Part shown: in pieces, positions 1 to 6,308 of the stretch
Numbering within the stretch: the stretch's first letter is position 1
Layout: each line of letters starts with the position of its first letter
Assembly: GCA_045641505.1 (NCBI GenBank)
Contig: JAZUHB010000081.1
Location: 1 to 14,948, forward strand
DNA length: 14,948 nt
Source: JAZQNF01 sp045641505
Lineage (GTDB): Bacteria > Bacillota > Clostridia > Lachnospirales > Bianqueaceae
Direction of reading: 5' to 3'
Position numbers and translations under genes: made by a program
Notes under the pieces: model-generated
Seen by the model: only the letters and a program-made list of their open reading frames with translations
The model's database searches: none
What the model was told of the DNA's origin: nothing

Positions 1-1
1 G

Positions 2-373
2 GGTTCCCTCGTCAGCTATGAGACGGGCGAGACCAGCAGCTACGGTCTGTTCAATTCGCAGGATCGCGGCGCCCTCTTTGTCGGCCCCGGCGTCGAGGTG
101 TACGAGGGTATGATCGTCGGGCAGTCCCCCAAGGCGGGCGACATCGTGGTCAACGTCTGCAAAAAGAAGCACGTCACCAACACCCGTTCCGCCACCGCGG
201 ACGAAGCGCTCCGCCTCACCCCCATCAAGCAGCTGACCCTGGAGCAGTGCCTCGAATTCATCTCCGATGACGAGCTGGTCGAGATCACACCCAAGAACAT
301 CCGCATGCAGAAGAAGATCCTTTCCGCGGATCTCCGGGCGAAGGCCGCGCACCGCGCCGAGCAAAATGCCTGA
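2..373 (+). CDS. typA: Translational GTPase TypA/BipA, C-terminal part (5' end outside window)
   Basis: The reading frame enters from the left edge and gives 123 residues before TGA. The sequence GPGVEVYEGMIVG, followed by the Asn-Val-Cys-Lys-Lys-Lys stretch, TNTRSA and LEQCLEFISDDELVEITP, is characteristic of the C-terminal region of TypA/BipA, the ribosome-associated translational GTPase related to EF-G and LepA that helps ribosome assembly and stress adaptation. The G domain and domains II and III lie outside the window. Only the EF-G-like C-terminal fold and the TypA-specific C-terminal domain are visible, ending in a basic tail (LRAKAAHRAEQNA). A terminator follows within about 10 bases, so typA is the last gene of its unit and the liv leader starts an independent one. 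Identification of the family is firm; the N-terminal length is unknown. Confidence 0.93.
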   Translation, partial: GSLVSYETGETSSYGLFNSQDRGALFVGPGVEVYEGMIVGQSPKAGDIVVNVCKKKHVTNTRSATADEALRLTPIKQLTLEQCLEFISDDELVEITPKNIRMQKKILSADLRAKAAHRAEQNA

Positions 374-384
374 TTTTTCCACAA

Positions 385-411
385 AAAAGAGCCCTGGCAG
401 CGCCCTCTTTT
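385..411 (+). terminator. Intrinsic terminator after typA
   Basis: An AAAAGAG arm (385-391) pairs with CTCTTTT (405-411). Inside, GGC (396-398) can pair with GCC (402-404), leaving an unpaired CCCT on the 5' side. The 3' arm supplies a short T-run. It begins 11 bases after the typA stop. The bulge and the T-run of only four make it moderate in strength. Confidence 0.6.
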
Positions 412-433
412 GTGACGAATGCACGAAATACCG

Positions 434-479
434 GAGAACGTTCTGTTTTCTCCGCTTCACGGGTTGACAGAACGTTCTC
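434..479. promoter_or_regulatory. Pair of inverted operator-like palindromes overlapping the liv promoter
   Basis: GAGAACGTTCTGT at 434-446 is repeated as its exact reverse complement ACAGAACGTTCTC at 467-479. Each copy is also a near-perfect palindrome, with core AGAACGTTCT around a central CG. The two centres are 34 bp apart, roughly three helical turns. The downstream copy overlaps the end of the -35 box and the start of the spacer. An even palindrome with central CG is the usual form of LacI/GalR-family operators, so a repressor of that family is the best guess. No regulator gene lies in the window, so the ligand is unknown. Confidence 0.6.
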
Positions 480-493
480 TTCCGCACTATAAT
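464..493 (+). promoter_or_regulatory. Consensus sigma-A promoter for the leader ORF and liv operon
   Basis: TTGACA at 464-469 and TATAAT at 488-493 match the housekeeping consensus exactly, with an 18-bp spacer. Transcription should start near position 500, giving a 5' untranslated stretch of about 28 nt before the ATG at 528. The -35 region is overlapped by one of two palindromic operator candidates. No comparable promoter is visible between the terminator at 780-812 and livJ, so this is probably the promoter of the transporter operon too. Confidence 0.85.
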
Positions 494-527
494 GCGCTAA
501 AGTCAATTTTCAGAAAGGAGCAGGCAA

Positions 528-758
528 ATGGAAAACAATTCCTATTCTTCCACTTACCCTTGCGGCGCCAAGCAGTCTCAGGCGTCTTGTTTTGCTTGCT
601 CTTCTTCCCGACTGTCCCTTCTCGTGAGCACTGCGCTTCTGGCGGTGCTCATTTTTGTTGTCAGACTGATTTCCCTCGAGCTGCTGCCGGTTCTGGTACT
701 GCTGGTCCTGGTACTGCTGCGGAACAAAATGCAAAGCCGTGTGTTCACCCTGATGTGA
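528..758 (+). CDS. Leu/Val/Ile-rich small ORF: candidate leader peptide or small membrane protein (76 aa)
   Basis: The ATG has an excellent ribosome binding site (AGAAAGGAG ending at 520, 7-nt spacing) and lies about 28 nt behind the predicted transcription start. The first 28 residues are polar, with cysteines at 12, 21 and 24. Residues 29-64 are extremely hydrophobic: 26 of 36 are Leu, Val or Ile, and residues 50-64 (LELLPVLVLLVLVLL) have 13 Leu/Val of 15. Two transmembrane helices are possible (about 29-48 and 50-64). Codon use differs from the neighbours, with more T-ending codons and GTA valine codons at positions 57 and 62, which are rare in livJ. A 12-bp sequence is repeated at 693-704 and 708-719. 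A terminator and a branched-chain amino acid transporter follow, so the product may be a regulatory leader peptide. It could instead, or also, be a real small membrane protein. I recognise no family. Confidence 0.68.
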   Translation: MENNSYSSTYPCGAKQSQASCFACSSSRLSLLVSTALLAVLIFVVRLISLELLPVLVLLVLVLLRNKMQSRVFTLM

Positions 759-791
759 CGCATCCTGTTCTCGGTAATGAGCGGCTTTGCA
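730..791 (+). promoter_or_regulatory. Candidate antiterminator helix of a liv attenuator
   Basis: TGCAAAGCCG at 730-739, inside codons 68-71 of the leader ORF, is a perfect 10-nt complement of CGGCTTTGCA at 782-791; the next pair, 740 with 781, would be a U·G wobble. The segment 781-790 is also the 5' arm of the terminator at 780-812, so the two helices are mutually exclusive. A ribosome stalled in the Leu/Val run (codons 50-64) would leave 730-739 free to form this helix and permit readthrough into livJ. Complementarity is seen directly; the regulatory role is inferred from classical leader-peptide attenuation of amino acid operons. Confidence 0.6.
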
Positions 792-812
792 AAGAAAGCA
801 AGGCCGCTTTTT
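780..812 (+). terminator. Intrinsic terminator or attenuator between the leader ORF and livJ
   Basis: An 11-bp stem joins 780-790 to 798-808, with one G-U pair (786 with 802) and a 7-nt loop AAAGAAA. It runs directly into a T-tract (808-812). It begins 21 bases after the leader ORF stop and ends 42 bases before the livJ ATG. Because the only good promoter lies upstream, it should control how much transcription reaches the transporter genes. A competing helix with 730-739 is possible. Confidence 0.85.
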
Positions 813-854
813 ATATGGTATTTCAAAATCTGTATCATAAAGGAGAGTAACAAA

Positions 855-1976
855 ATGAAAAGCTTCAAAAAAGTGATGGCCGTCGTCTTCGCCGCCGTGC
901 TCGCGATGAGCTGCTTCGCCGGCTGCAGCAATGATGCCAAAGGCAAGTTCTTTATCGGCGCGACCGGTCCTCTTACCGGTGACGCGGCCCAGTACGGTGT
1001 CGCCGTCGAGCGCGGCGCCAAGCTCGCCGTCGAAGAGATCAACGCCGCCGGCGGTCTGAACGGCATTCAGTTCTACTTCGACATGAAGGACGACAAGGCC
1101 ACCGCCGCCGACGCCTCCTCCGCTTTCGACGCCCTGATGGACGCCGGCATGCAGATCTCTCTCGGCTCCGTGACCTCCGGCTCCTGCAAGGCCTTCGGTC
1201 AGAAGGCCGCTGAAGAGAAGGTCTTCTTCATGACCCCCTCCGCTTCCGAGGAAGCCATCATCACCGCCTCCGAGTACGCGTTCCGCGTCTGCTTCGGCGA
1301 CCCCGACCAGGGCACCCTCGCCGCGCAGGAGATCGCGAAGAACTTCACCAAGGTCGGCTGCATCTACGACAACTCCAGCTCCTACTCCTCCGGCATCTTC
1401 GACGCATTCGCCGCTGAGATGAAGAAGATCGGTATGGACTTCACCGCGATGACCTTCGACGGCGATTCCAACAAGGATTTCTCCACCCAGGCCGAGGCCC
1501 TCAAGGACTGCGACGTCATCTTCCTTCCCATCTACTACACTGAGGCCGGTCTGATCGCGAAGGCCTGCACCGCCAAGGGCTGCAACGCCGTCCTGTTCGG
1601 CTGCGACGGTCTCGACGGCATCGACTCCCAGATCGACGCCACGATCAAGAACACCATCAAGTACATCACCCCCTTCGACCTGAACTCCACCGACGCTTTC
1701 GTCGCTGCCTTCGTCAAGAACTTCAAGGCCAAGTACGGTGTCGATCCCGACCAGTTCGCCGCTGACGGCTACGACGCGGTCTACGCCATCTACAACGCGA
1801 TGAAGAACGCCGGCGTCAAGGATGCCGACATCACCCCCGCCGACCTCTCCAAGGCCGTAATCGACGCCATCACCGCCGCCTCCTTCAAGTACAACGGATG
1901 TACCGGCGCCATGACCTGGGACAAGACCGGCGCCTGCACCAAGGAGCCCGTCATCGTCGAGCTGAACAAAAAATAA
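855..1976 (+). CDS. livJ: Branched-chain amino acid ABC transporter, substrate-binding lipoprotein
   Basis: This 373-residue protein is the extracellular receptor of the transporter encoded downstream. The ATG at 855 follows AAAGGAGAG with normal spacing, and an in-frame ATG at 777 is rejected because it lies before the terminator hairpin and has no lipoprotein start. Residues 1-23 form a lipoprotein signal (KSFKK basic start, hydrophobic core, FAGC lipobox) with Cys24 as the lipidation site, so the mature protein is anchored to the outer face of the membrane. FIGATGPLTGDAAQYGVAVE, followed by EEINAAGG, is the typical N-terminal signature of Leu/Ile/Val-binding family type I periplasmic-fold proteins, and the two-lobe family length is met. 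The specificity (Leu, Ile, Val or another amino acid) cannot be read from sequence alone. The Leu/Val-rich leader before it favours branched-chain amino acids. Confidence 0.92.
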   Translation: MKSFKKVMAVVFAAVLAMSCFAGCSNDAKGKFFIGATGPLTGDAAQYGVAVERGAKLAVEEINAAGGLNGIQFYFDMKDDKATAADASSAFDALMDAGMQISLGSVTSGSCKAFGQKAAEEKVFFMTPSASEEAIITASEYAFRVCFGDPDQGTLAAQEIAKNFTKVGCIYDNSSSYSSGIFDAFAAEMKKIGMDFTAMTFDGDSNKDFSTQAEALKDCDVIFLPIYYTEAGLIAKACTAKGCNAVLFGCDGLDGIDSQIDATIKNTIKYITPFDLNSTDAFVAAFVKNFKAKYGVDPDQFAADGYDAVYAIYNAMKNAGVKDADITPADLSKAVIDAITAASFKYNGCTGAMTWDKTGACTKEPVIVELNKK

Positions 1977-2009
1977 ACACGAACATTTTCCGCAGACTGG
2001 AGTTTTAGA

Positions 2010-2873
2010 ATGAGTATCCTGCTGGACGGCCTGAGCCTCGGCGCCATCTACGCACTGATCGCGCTCGGCTACACCATGGTCTACGGCATCGCGAAAATGC
2101 TGAATTTCGCCCACGGCGATATCATCATGCTCGGTGCCTACGCCATCTACACCGTTCTCCTCTCCAACGGAAATCCCATTCTGGGTCTGATCCTCGCGAT
2201 CGTCATCTGCACCCTGAGCGGCATCGTCATCGAAAAGCTGGCGTATAAGCCGCTCCGGGGTGCTTCCCCCCTGGCCGTTCTGATCACGGCCATCGGCGTG
2301 AGCTACTTCCTGCAGTCCATCGCGCAGATCGTCTTCGGGGCGACCTCTCATCCGGTCTCCCTTCCCAGCCTGGGCTTCCTCGGAATCGGGAATTCCCAGA
2401 TCAGCATGAGCACCGTCGTCACCCTCGTGGTGGGCGCCATGCTGATGATCGCACTCATCCTTTTCATCAAGCACACCAAGACCGGCCGGGCCATGCTCGC
2501 GACCTCAGAGGACCGCGACGCAGCCCGGCTTATGGGCGTTAACGTGGACCGCATCATCATGCTGACCTTCGCCATCGGCTCTGCCCTGGCGGCCTTCGCC
2601 AGCCTCTTCTACCTGATGCAGATCCCCTCCGTTTCCCCCACCCTCGGCTCCATGCCCGGCATCAAGGCCTTCACGGCCGCCGTCATCGGCGGTATCGGCT
2701 CCATTCCGGGCGCCATGCTGGGCGGCATCCTTCTGGGCCTGATCGAAAAGATCTGTCTGAGCATTCCCGCCGTCAGCGCCTATACCACCGCCATCGAGTT
2801 CAGCATCCTGATCCTGATCCTTCTGGTGAAGCCGATCGGACTCCTCGGCAAGCGGCGCAGAGAGAAGGTGTAA
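2010..2873 (+). CDS. livH: Branched-chain amino acid ABC transporter permease LivH
   Basis: One of the two membrane permeases forming the translocation pore. The protein has 287 residues, the usual LivH length. The N-terminus DGLSLGAIYALIALGYTMVY and the NFAHGDIIMLGAY segment (32-44) are diagnostic of LivH. The cytoplasmic coupling loop that contacts the ATPases is at about 156-178 (TGRAMLATSEDRDAARLMGV), and GGIGSIPGAMLGG (227-239) is the conserved late motif. About eight hydrophobic helices are visible. The start is fixed by GGAG 7 nt before the ATG. It lies 33 bp after livJ and is followed after a single base by livM, so translational coupling with livM is likely. Confidence 0.95.
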   Translation: MSILLDGLSLGAIYALIALGYTMVYGIAKMLNFAHGDIIMLGAYAIYTVLLSNGNPILGLILAIVICTLSGIVIEKLAYKPLRGASPLAVLITAIGVSYFLQSIAQIVFGATSHPVSLPSLGFLGIGNSQISMSTVVTLVVGAMLMIALILFIKHTKTGRAMLATSEDRDAARLMGVNVDRIIMLTFAIGSALAAFASLFYLMQIPSVSPTLGSMPGIKAFTAAVIGGIGSIPGAMLGGILLGLIEKICLSIPAVSAYTTAIEFSILILILLVKPIGLLGKRRREKV

Positions 2874-2874
2874 G

Positions 2875-4038
2875 ATGAAAGCGAAAGAATATTTTGCCTA
2901 CGTCAGAAGAGACGCCACCTTCAAGCATGTCGCCAATTATATCTTCATCATCGCCGCGATGGCGCTCTTCCTGATCCTTCAGGCCTGCGGAGCGCTCACC
3001 CGCTCGATGAGCGGCCTGCTCTGCCGTATCGCCTACAGCGTGATCCTTGCCGTGTCCCTGAACCTGGTCGTCGGCTTCCTGGGCGAGCTGTCCCTGGGCC
3101 ACGCGGGCTTCATGTGCGTCGGCGCGTATCTCGGCTGTGTGACCTCGAACTTCCTGTCGGCGTACATCGGGAGCGACCTGCTGCTGCTCCTGATTGCCCT
3201 CATCGTGGGCGCGGTCACCGCAGCGGTCTTCGGCTTCGTCATCGGTCTCCCGGCGCTCCGCCTCAAGGGCGACTATCTGGCGATCGTGACGCTTGCCTTC
3301 GGCGAGATCGTCCGCAACATCTGCAAAAACCTCGAGTTCCTCGGCGGCAACCAGGGCCTCACCACCCACGTCATGCCCGCGAAGCAGCTGTGGATCGTGT
3401 CCTTCATCGTGCTGCTCTTAATGCTCTTCCTGGTGCAGAACCTGATCCGTTCGAAGCACGGACGCGCCATCACCGCCATCCGCGACAGCGAGATCGCCGC
3501 CCGCGCGATGGGCGTCGACGTGACCTACTACAAGCTCTTCGTCTTCGTGATCTCCGCCGCCTTCGCCGGCATGGCGGGCGTGCTCTACGGCTTCTACACG
3601 ACGCCGCTTCTGCCCACCTTCTTCTCGTACAACTATTCGATCGAGATCCTCGTCATGGTCGTGCTCGGCGGCATCGGCTCCCTGAACGGCTCCATCATCG
3701 CCGCGGCGCTCCTCACCTACGTGAACTTCGCGCTGCAGAACGCCCTCTCCGGCGAGCTCGCCTCCCTGAAATATCTCTTCTACGCGATCATCCTGATCCT
3801 GGTGGTGCTCTACAACAACGCCCCGGGTCTTGGGGGACTCCGCGAGAAGCTCAATTTCAAGAAGCTGTGGGTCCGGATCTTCGCGAAGAAGACGCCCTCG
3901 CCCGAGACCATCCGCGACGACGAAGCGGCCTGGCACCGCATCAGCACCAAGATCAAGATGGACGAGCTTCTCTCCGTCGATACCCAGCCCGGCGACAGCT
4001 TCGAGCCGGATAAGCCCGGAAAGGAGGCGCGCCGATGA
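2875..4038 (+). CDS. livM: Branched-chain amino acid ABC transporter permease LivM
   Basis: The second permease subunit, 387 residues. Family marks include NLVVGFLGELSLGHAGFM (63-80), GLPALRLKGDYLAIVTLAFGE (124-144), the coupling loop at about 197-214 (RAITAIRDSEIAARAMGV) and GGIGSLNGSIIAA (265-277). The membrane part ends near residue 315. It is followed by a charged, cytoplasmic tail of roughly 65 residues (about 322-387) that is predicted soluble and ends in basic residues. The ATG follows the livH stop by one base, and the weak site GAGAAGGTG inside livH suggests coupled translation. The 3' end overlaps livG by 4 bases (ATGA). Confidence 0.95.
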   Translation: MKAKEYFAYVRRDATFKHVANYIFIIAAMALFLILQACGALTRSMSGLLCRIAYSVILAVSLNLVVGFLGELSLGHAGFMCVGAYLGCVTSNFLSAYIGSDLLLLLIALIVGAVTAAVFGFVIGLPALRLKGDYLAIVTLAFGEIVRNICKNLEFLGGNQGLTTHVMPAKQLWIVSFIVLLLMLFLVQNLIRSKHGRAITAIRDSEIAARAMGVDVTYYKLFVFVISAAFAGMAGVLYGFYTTPLLPTFFSYNYSIEILVMVVLGGIGSLNGSIIAAALLTYVNFALQNALSGELASLKYLFYAIILILVVLYNNAPGLGGLREKLNFKKLWVRIFAKKTPSPETIRDDEAAWHRISTKIKMDELLSVDTQPGDSFEPDKPGKEARR

Positions 4039-4805
4039 GCGATTACATTCTCGAAACCGAGCACCTCGGCATCTCCTTCGGCGGCCTGAAGGCGCTCGAC
4101 GACGTGAACCTGAAGATTCCGAAGGGCGCGCTCTACGGTCTGGTCGGACCGAACGGCGCCGGCAAGACCACGGTCTTCAATCTGCTGACCGGCGTCTACC
4201 GACCCACCAACGGTCACTTCTATCTGGACGGCGAGAATCTTACCGGCCGCGGCCAGGAAGAGATCTGCCGTAAGGGCATCGCGCGGACCTTCCAGAATAT
4301 CCGCCTGTTCAACAACATGAGCGTGATCCGCAACGTCATCGTCGGTCTGCAGAATCTGCCCGAATACAAGGTCACGCCCTTCCAGGCGATGCTCCGCCTC
4401 CCCCGCCATTTCGCGATGGAGGAAGCGATGCGCGACCGCGCCAAGGAGATCCTGCGGATCTTCGACCTCTACGAGGAGCGCAACAACCTCGCCTGCAATC
4501 TGCCCTACGGCAAGCAGCGGAAGCTTGAAATCGCCCGCGCCCTGGCGACGAACCCCAAGGTGCTCCTGCTCGACGAGCCCGCGGCAGGCATGAATCCCCA
4601 CGAAACCGACGATCTGATGCGCATCGTCCGCTCGCTCCGCGACGAGTTCAGCGTGACGATCCTTCTGATCGAGCATGACATGAAGTTCGTCTCCGGCCTC
4701 TGCGACCAGGTGACGGTGCTCAACTTCGGCACCGTGCTGGCCCAGGGCGAAACGGCGGACGCGCTGGCCGATCCGGAGGTCATCCGGGCCTATATCGGCA
4801 GTTAA
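4035..4805 (+). CDS. livG: Branched-chain amino acid ABC transporter ATP-binding protein LivG
   Basis: A cytoplasmic ATPase that powers uptake as a heterodimer with LivF. The 256 residues carry Walker A GPNGAGKTT (38-46), Q-loop Gln87 in RTFQNIRLF, signature LPYGKQRKLEIARAL (156-170), Walker B VLLLDEP (176-182) and the H-loop His214 in LIEHDMKFV. The EIARAL signature region and AGMNPHET are typical of LivG rather than LivF. The signature is less canonical than usual: the Ser found in most members (LSYGQ) is Pro here, while the remaining catalytic residues are intact. The ATG overlaps the livM stop by 4 bases, and AAAGGAGG lies at 4020-4027. The family assignment is secure. Confidence 0.95.
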   Translation: MSDYILETEHLGISFGGLKALDDVNLKIPKGALYGLVGPNGAGKTTVFNLLTGVYRPTNGHFYLDGENLTGRGQEEICRKGIARTFQNIRLFNNMSVIRNVIVGLQNLPEYKVTPFQAMLRLPRHFAMEEAMRDRAKEILRIFDLYEERNNLACNLPYGKQRKLEIARALATNPKVLLLDEPAAGMNPHETDDLMRIVRSLRDEFSVTILLIEHDMKFVSGLCDQVTVLNFGTVLAQGETADALADPEVIRAYIGS

Positions 4806-4815
4806 GGAGGAACCG

Positions 4816-5526
4816 ATGGCATTACTCGAAATCAAAGAACTGTCGGTCTTCTACGGCGTCATTCAGGCGCTGCGCTCGGTCAGCTTCAAGGTCGAGGAAG
4901 GCTCCGTCGTCACCCTGATCGGCGCAAACGGCGCCGGCAAGACCACGACGATGCAGAGCATCATGAACATCATCCCGCACCGTTCCGGCTCCGTCACCTA
5001 CAACGGCTACGACATCACGCAGAAGCCCTGCCACAAGATCGTGGAGATGGGCATGACGCAGGTGCCCGAGGGACGCCGCGTCTTCCAGGAGCTCACCGTC
5101 TACGAGAACCTGCTGATGGGCGCCTACACCGCAAGCAAGAAACGGGACATCCGCGAGGATCTCCGCGACATCTACGAGCGCTTCCCGCGGCTCGAGGAGC
5201 GGAAAAACCAGGTGGCCGGCACGCTTTCCGGCGGTGAGCAGCAGATGCTCGCCATCGGCCGCGCACTGATGAGCCATCCCACCCTGCTGATGCTGGACGA
5301 GCCCTCCATGGGCCTCTCGCCCATTCTCGTGGATGAGGTCTTCGACATCATCAAAAAGCTGAACGCGGGCGGCACCACCATCCTGCTGGTGGAACAGAAC
5401 GCGGGAAAATCCCTGGCGATCTCCGACTACGCCTACGTGCTCGAGACCGGCCGCATCGTGCTGGAAGGCACGGGCGCCGAGCTCATGGGCAACGAGCAGG
5501 TCAAGAAAGCCTATCTGGGACAGTAA
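4816..5526 (+). CDS. livF: Branched-chain amino acid ABC transporter ATP-binding protein LivF
   Basis: The second ATPase of the transporter, 236 residues, the normal LivF size. Walker A is GANGAGKTT (36-44), the sequence QVPEGRRVFQELTVYENL (82-99) spans the Q-loop region, the signature is LSGGEQQMLAIGRAL (137-151) and Walker B is LLMLDEPSMGLSP (157-169). The H-loop position has Gln194 (LLVEQN) instead of His, which is normal for LivF and distinguishes it from LivG. It starts 10 bp after livG with a strong AAGGAGG site overlapping the livG stop. It is the last gene of the operon, followed by a strong hairpin terminator. Confidence 0.96.
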   Translation: MALLEIKELSVFYGVIQALRSVSFKVEEGSVVTLIGANGAGKTTTMQSIMNIIPHRSGSVTYNGYDITQKPCHKIVEMGMTQVPEGRRVFQELTVYENLLMGAYTASKKRDIREDLRDIYERFPRLEERKNQVAGTLSGGEQQMLAIGRALMSHPTLLMLDEPSMGLSPILVDEVFDIIKKLNAGGTTILLVEQNAGKSLAISDYAYVLETGRIVLEGTGAELMGNEQVKKAYLGQ

Positions 5527-5548
5527 AGCTTACTCTTCTTTGCATAAG

Positions 5549-5583
5549 AAAAGAGCCTGAACGGCGGCCGTCAGGCTCTTTTT
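5549..5583. terminator. Bidirectional terminator between livF and the converging anti-sigma gene
   Basis: A 12-bp perfect stem, AAAAGAGCCTGA (5549-5560) with TCAGGCTCTTTT (5571-5582), encloses a 10-nt GC-rich loop and runs into a T-tract. Read on the other strand it also ends in TTTTCTT. It sits 22 bases after the livF stop and 9 bases beyond the end of the convergent gene, so it can serve both operons. Confidence 0.92.
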
Positions 5584-5591
5584 CGTTGTGT

Positions 5592-6296
5592 TCATTGCTT
5601 GCTCAGAAGCTTCCAAAGCTTTGCGAGAGGTTCGTCGGAAGCAAGCGCCGCCGCCTCGCTCTCGAAACGAATCTGGTAAAAAGTCGCTTCATCCAAAGAT
5701 ATCGAAAGGATGAAAGATCCGTCGCCGTCGATCCGGGACTCGGGATAAGTCAGGACGAGTTCGTTGAGGAGCGTCCGAGCGTCTTCCATCTCGGACCCGG
5801 ACGTCGGAAGCCGGAACTCCGACGTGCTCTGTGAGGACGCAGAAGTTAGGTCGGTGCAGCTCAGAATACCGATCGGGGGGCCCGCATATTGCTTGCCGCC
5901 GCTCGATGAACCGTCGTCGCTGAGACCGGGCTGAACGTGTTCGGTCCACGCGCTTTCCTCCGCGATCTCGCTTTCCGGCTTCATCGGATGAGACTTATTT
6001 CCGGATACCGTCAGCGACACGCAGACGAAAAGGACCAGCATGCCGCCCGCGAAGGACAGGACCCTCGCCGGATTCCATTTGCGTCGGGAAGCCTTATTTT
6101 GCCCCATAGAGGCGGTTTCGCTTCTCGGCACGTTCAGATTATCATAAAAACGGTTGAGGGCCGTTCTCGGGCTTTCTGACGGCTCTGGAGAGGTTCCGAG
6201 CTCCTCGACCGCACGGTCGATGCGGCGGCGGGAAACCTTCCTGTCATCCGCGGGAAAAGCAGCCTTCAGAAACTCGGCTTCCGCGTTCTTTTTCAT
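5592..6296 (-). CDS. Single-pass membrane protein, putative anti-sigma factor
   Basis: A 234-residue protein with a polar N-terminal part (1-76), one transmembrane helix (about 79-97, VLSFAGGMLVLFVCVSLTV) and an outer domain of about 135 residues rich in Ser, Gly and acidic residues. It starts 12 bases after the sigma factor gene, with its AAGGAGG site overlapping the sigma stop codon, so the two are translated as a pair. This topology next to a sigma factor is typical of membrane anti-sigma factors, with the cytoplasmic N-terminus binding sigma. The usual zinc-binding anti-sigma motif (HxxxCxxC) is absent, since the N-terminus has no cysteine, so binding would be through another fold. The function is inferred from context and topology; no specific family was recognised. 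Confidence 0.72.
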   Translation of the reverse strand: MKKNAEAEFLKAAFPADDRKVSRRRIDRAVEELGTSPEPSESPRTALNRFYDNLNVPRSETASMGQNKASRRKWNPARVLSFAGGMLVLFVCVSLTVSGNKSHPMKPESEIAEESAWTEHVQPGLSDDGSSSGGKQYAGPPIGILSCTDLTSASSQSTSEFRLPTSGSEMEDARTLLNELVLTYPESRIDGDGSFILSISLDEATFYQIRFESEAAALASDEPLAKLWKLLSKQ

Positions 6297-6308
6297 GTGC
6301 GACCCTCC

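Noticed and set aside
434..479. LexA (SOS) boxes
   Set aside because: The Bacillota LexA site needs GAAC and GTTC separated by 4 bases. Here the half-sites are adjacent, which fits a LacI-type operator better.
500..812. T-box riboswitch for branched-chain aminoacyl-tRNA
   Set aside because: The conserved T-box sequence and stem I features are absent. The leader is mostly occupied by a translated ORF, which points to ribosome-mediated attenuation instead.
419..850. Plus-strand ORF of 143 codons across the promoter and leader
   Set aside because: It spans the operators, the promoter and the terminator, has no ribosome binding site, and overlaps the better-supported 76-codon ORF in another frame.
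777..854. Upstream in-frame ATG extension of livJ
   Set aside because: It would put the terminator hairpin inside the gene and destroy the lipoprotein signal at the N-terminus. The ATG at 855 has a strong ribosome binding site.
510..2474. Long minus-strand ORF of 654 codons opposite the leader ORF, livJ and livH
   Set aside because: It is antisense to well-supported genes. Its composition is dominated by Gly, Asp, Glu and Val, as expected from reading GC-rich third positions backwards. It has no family match.
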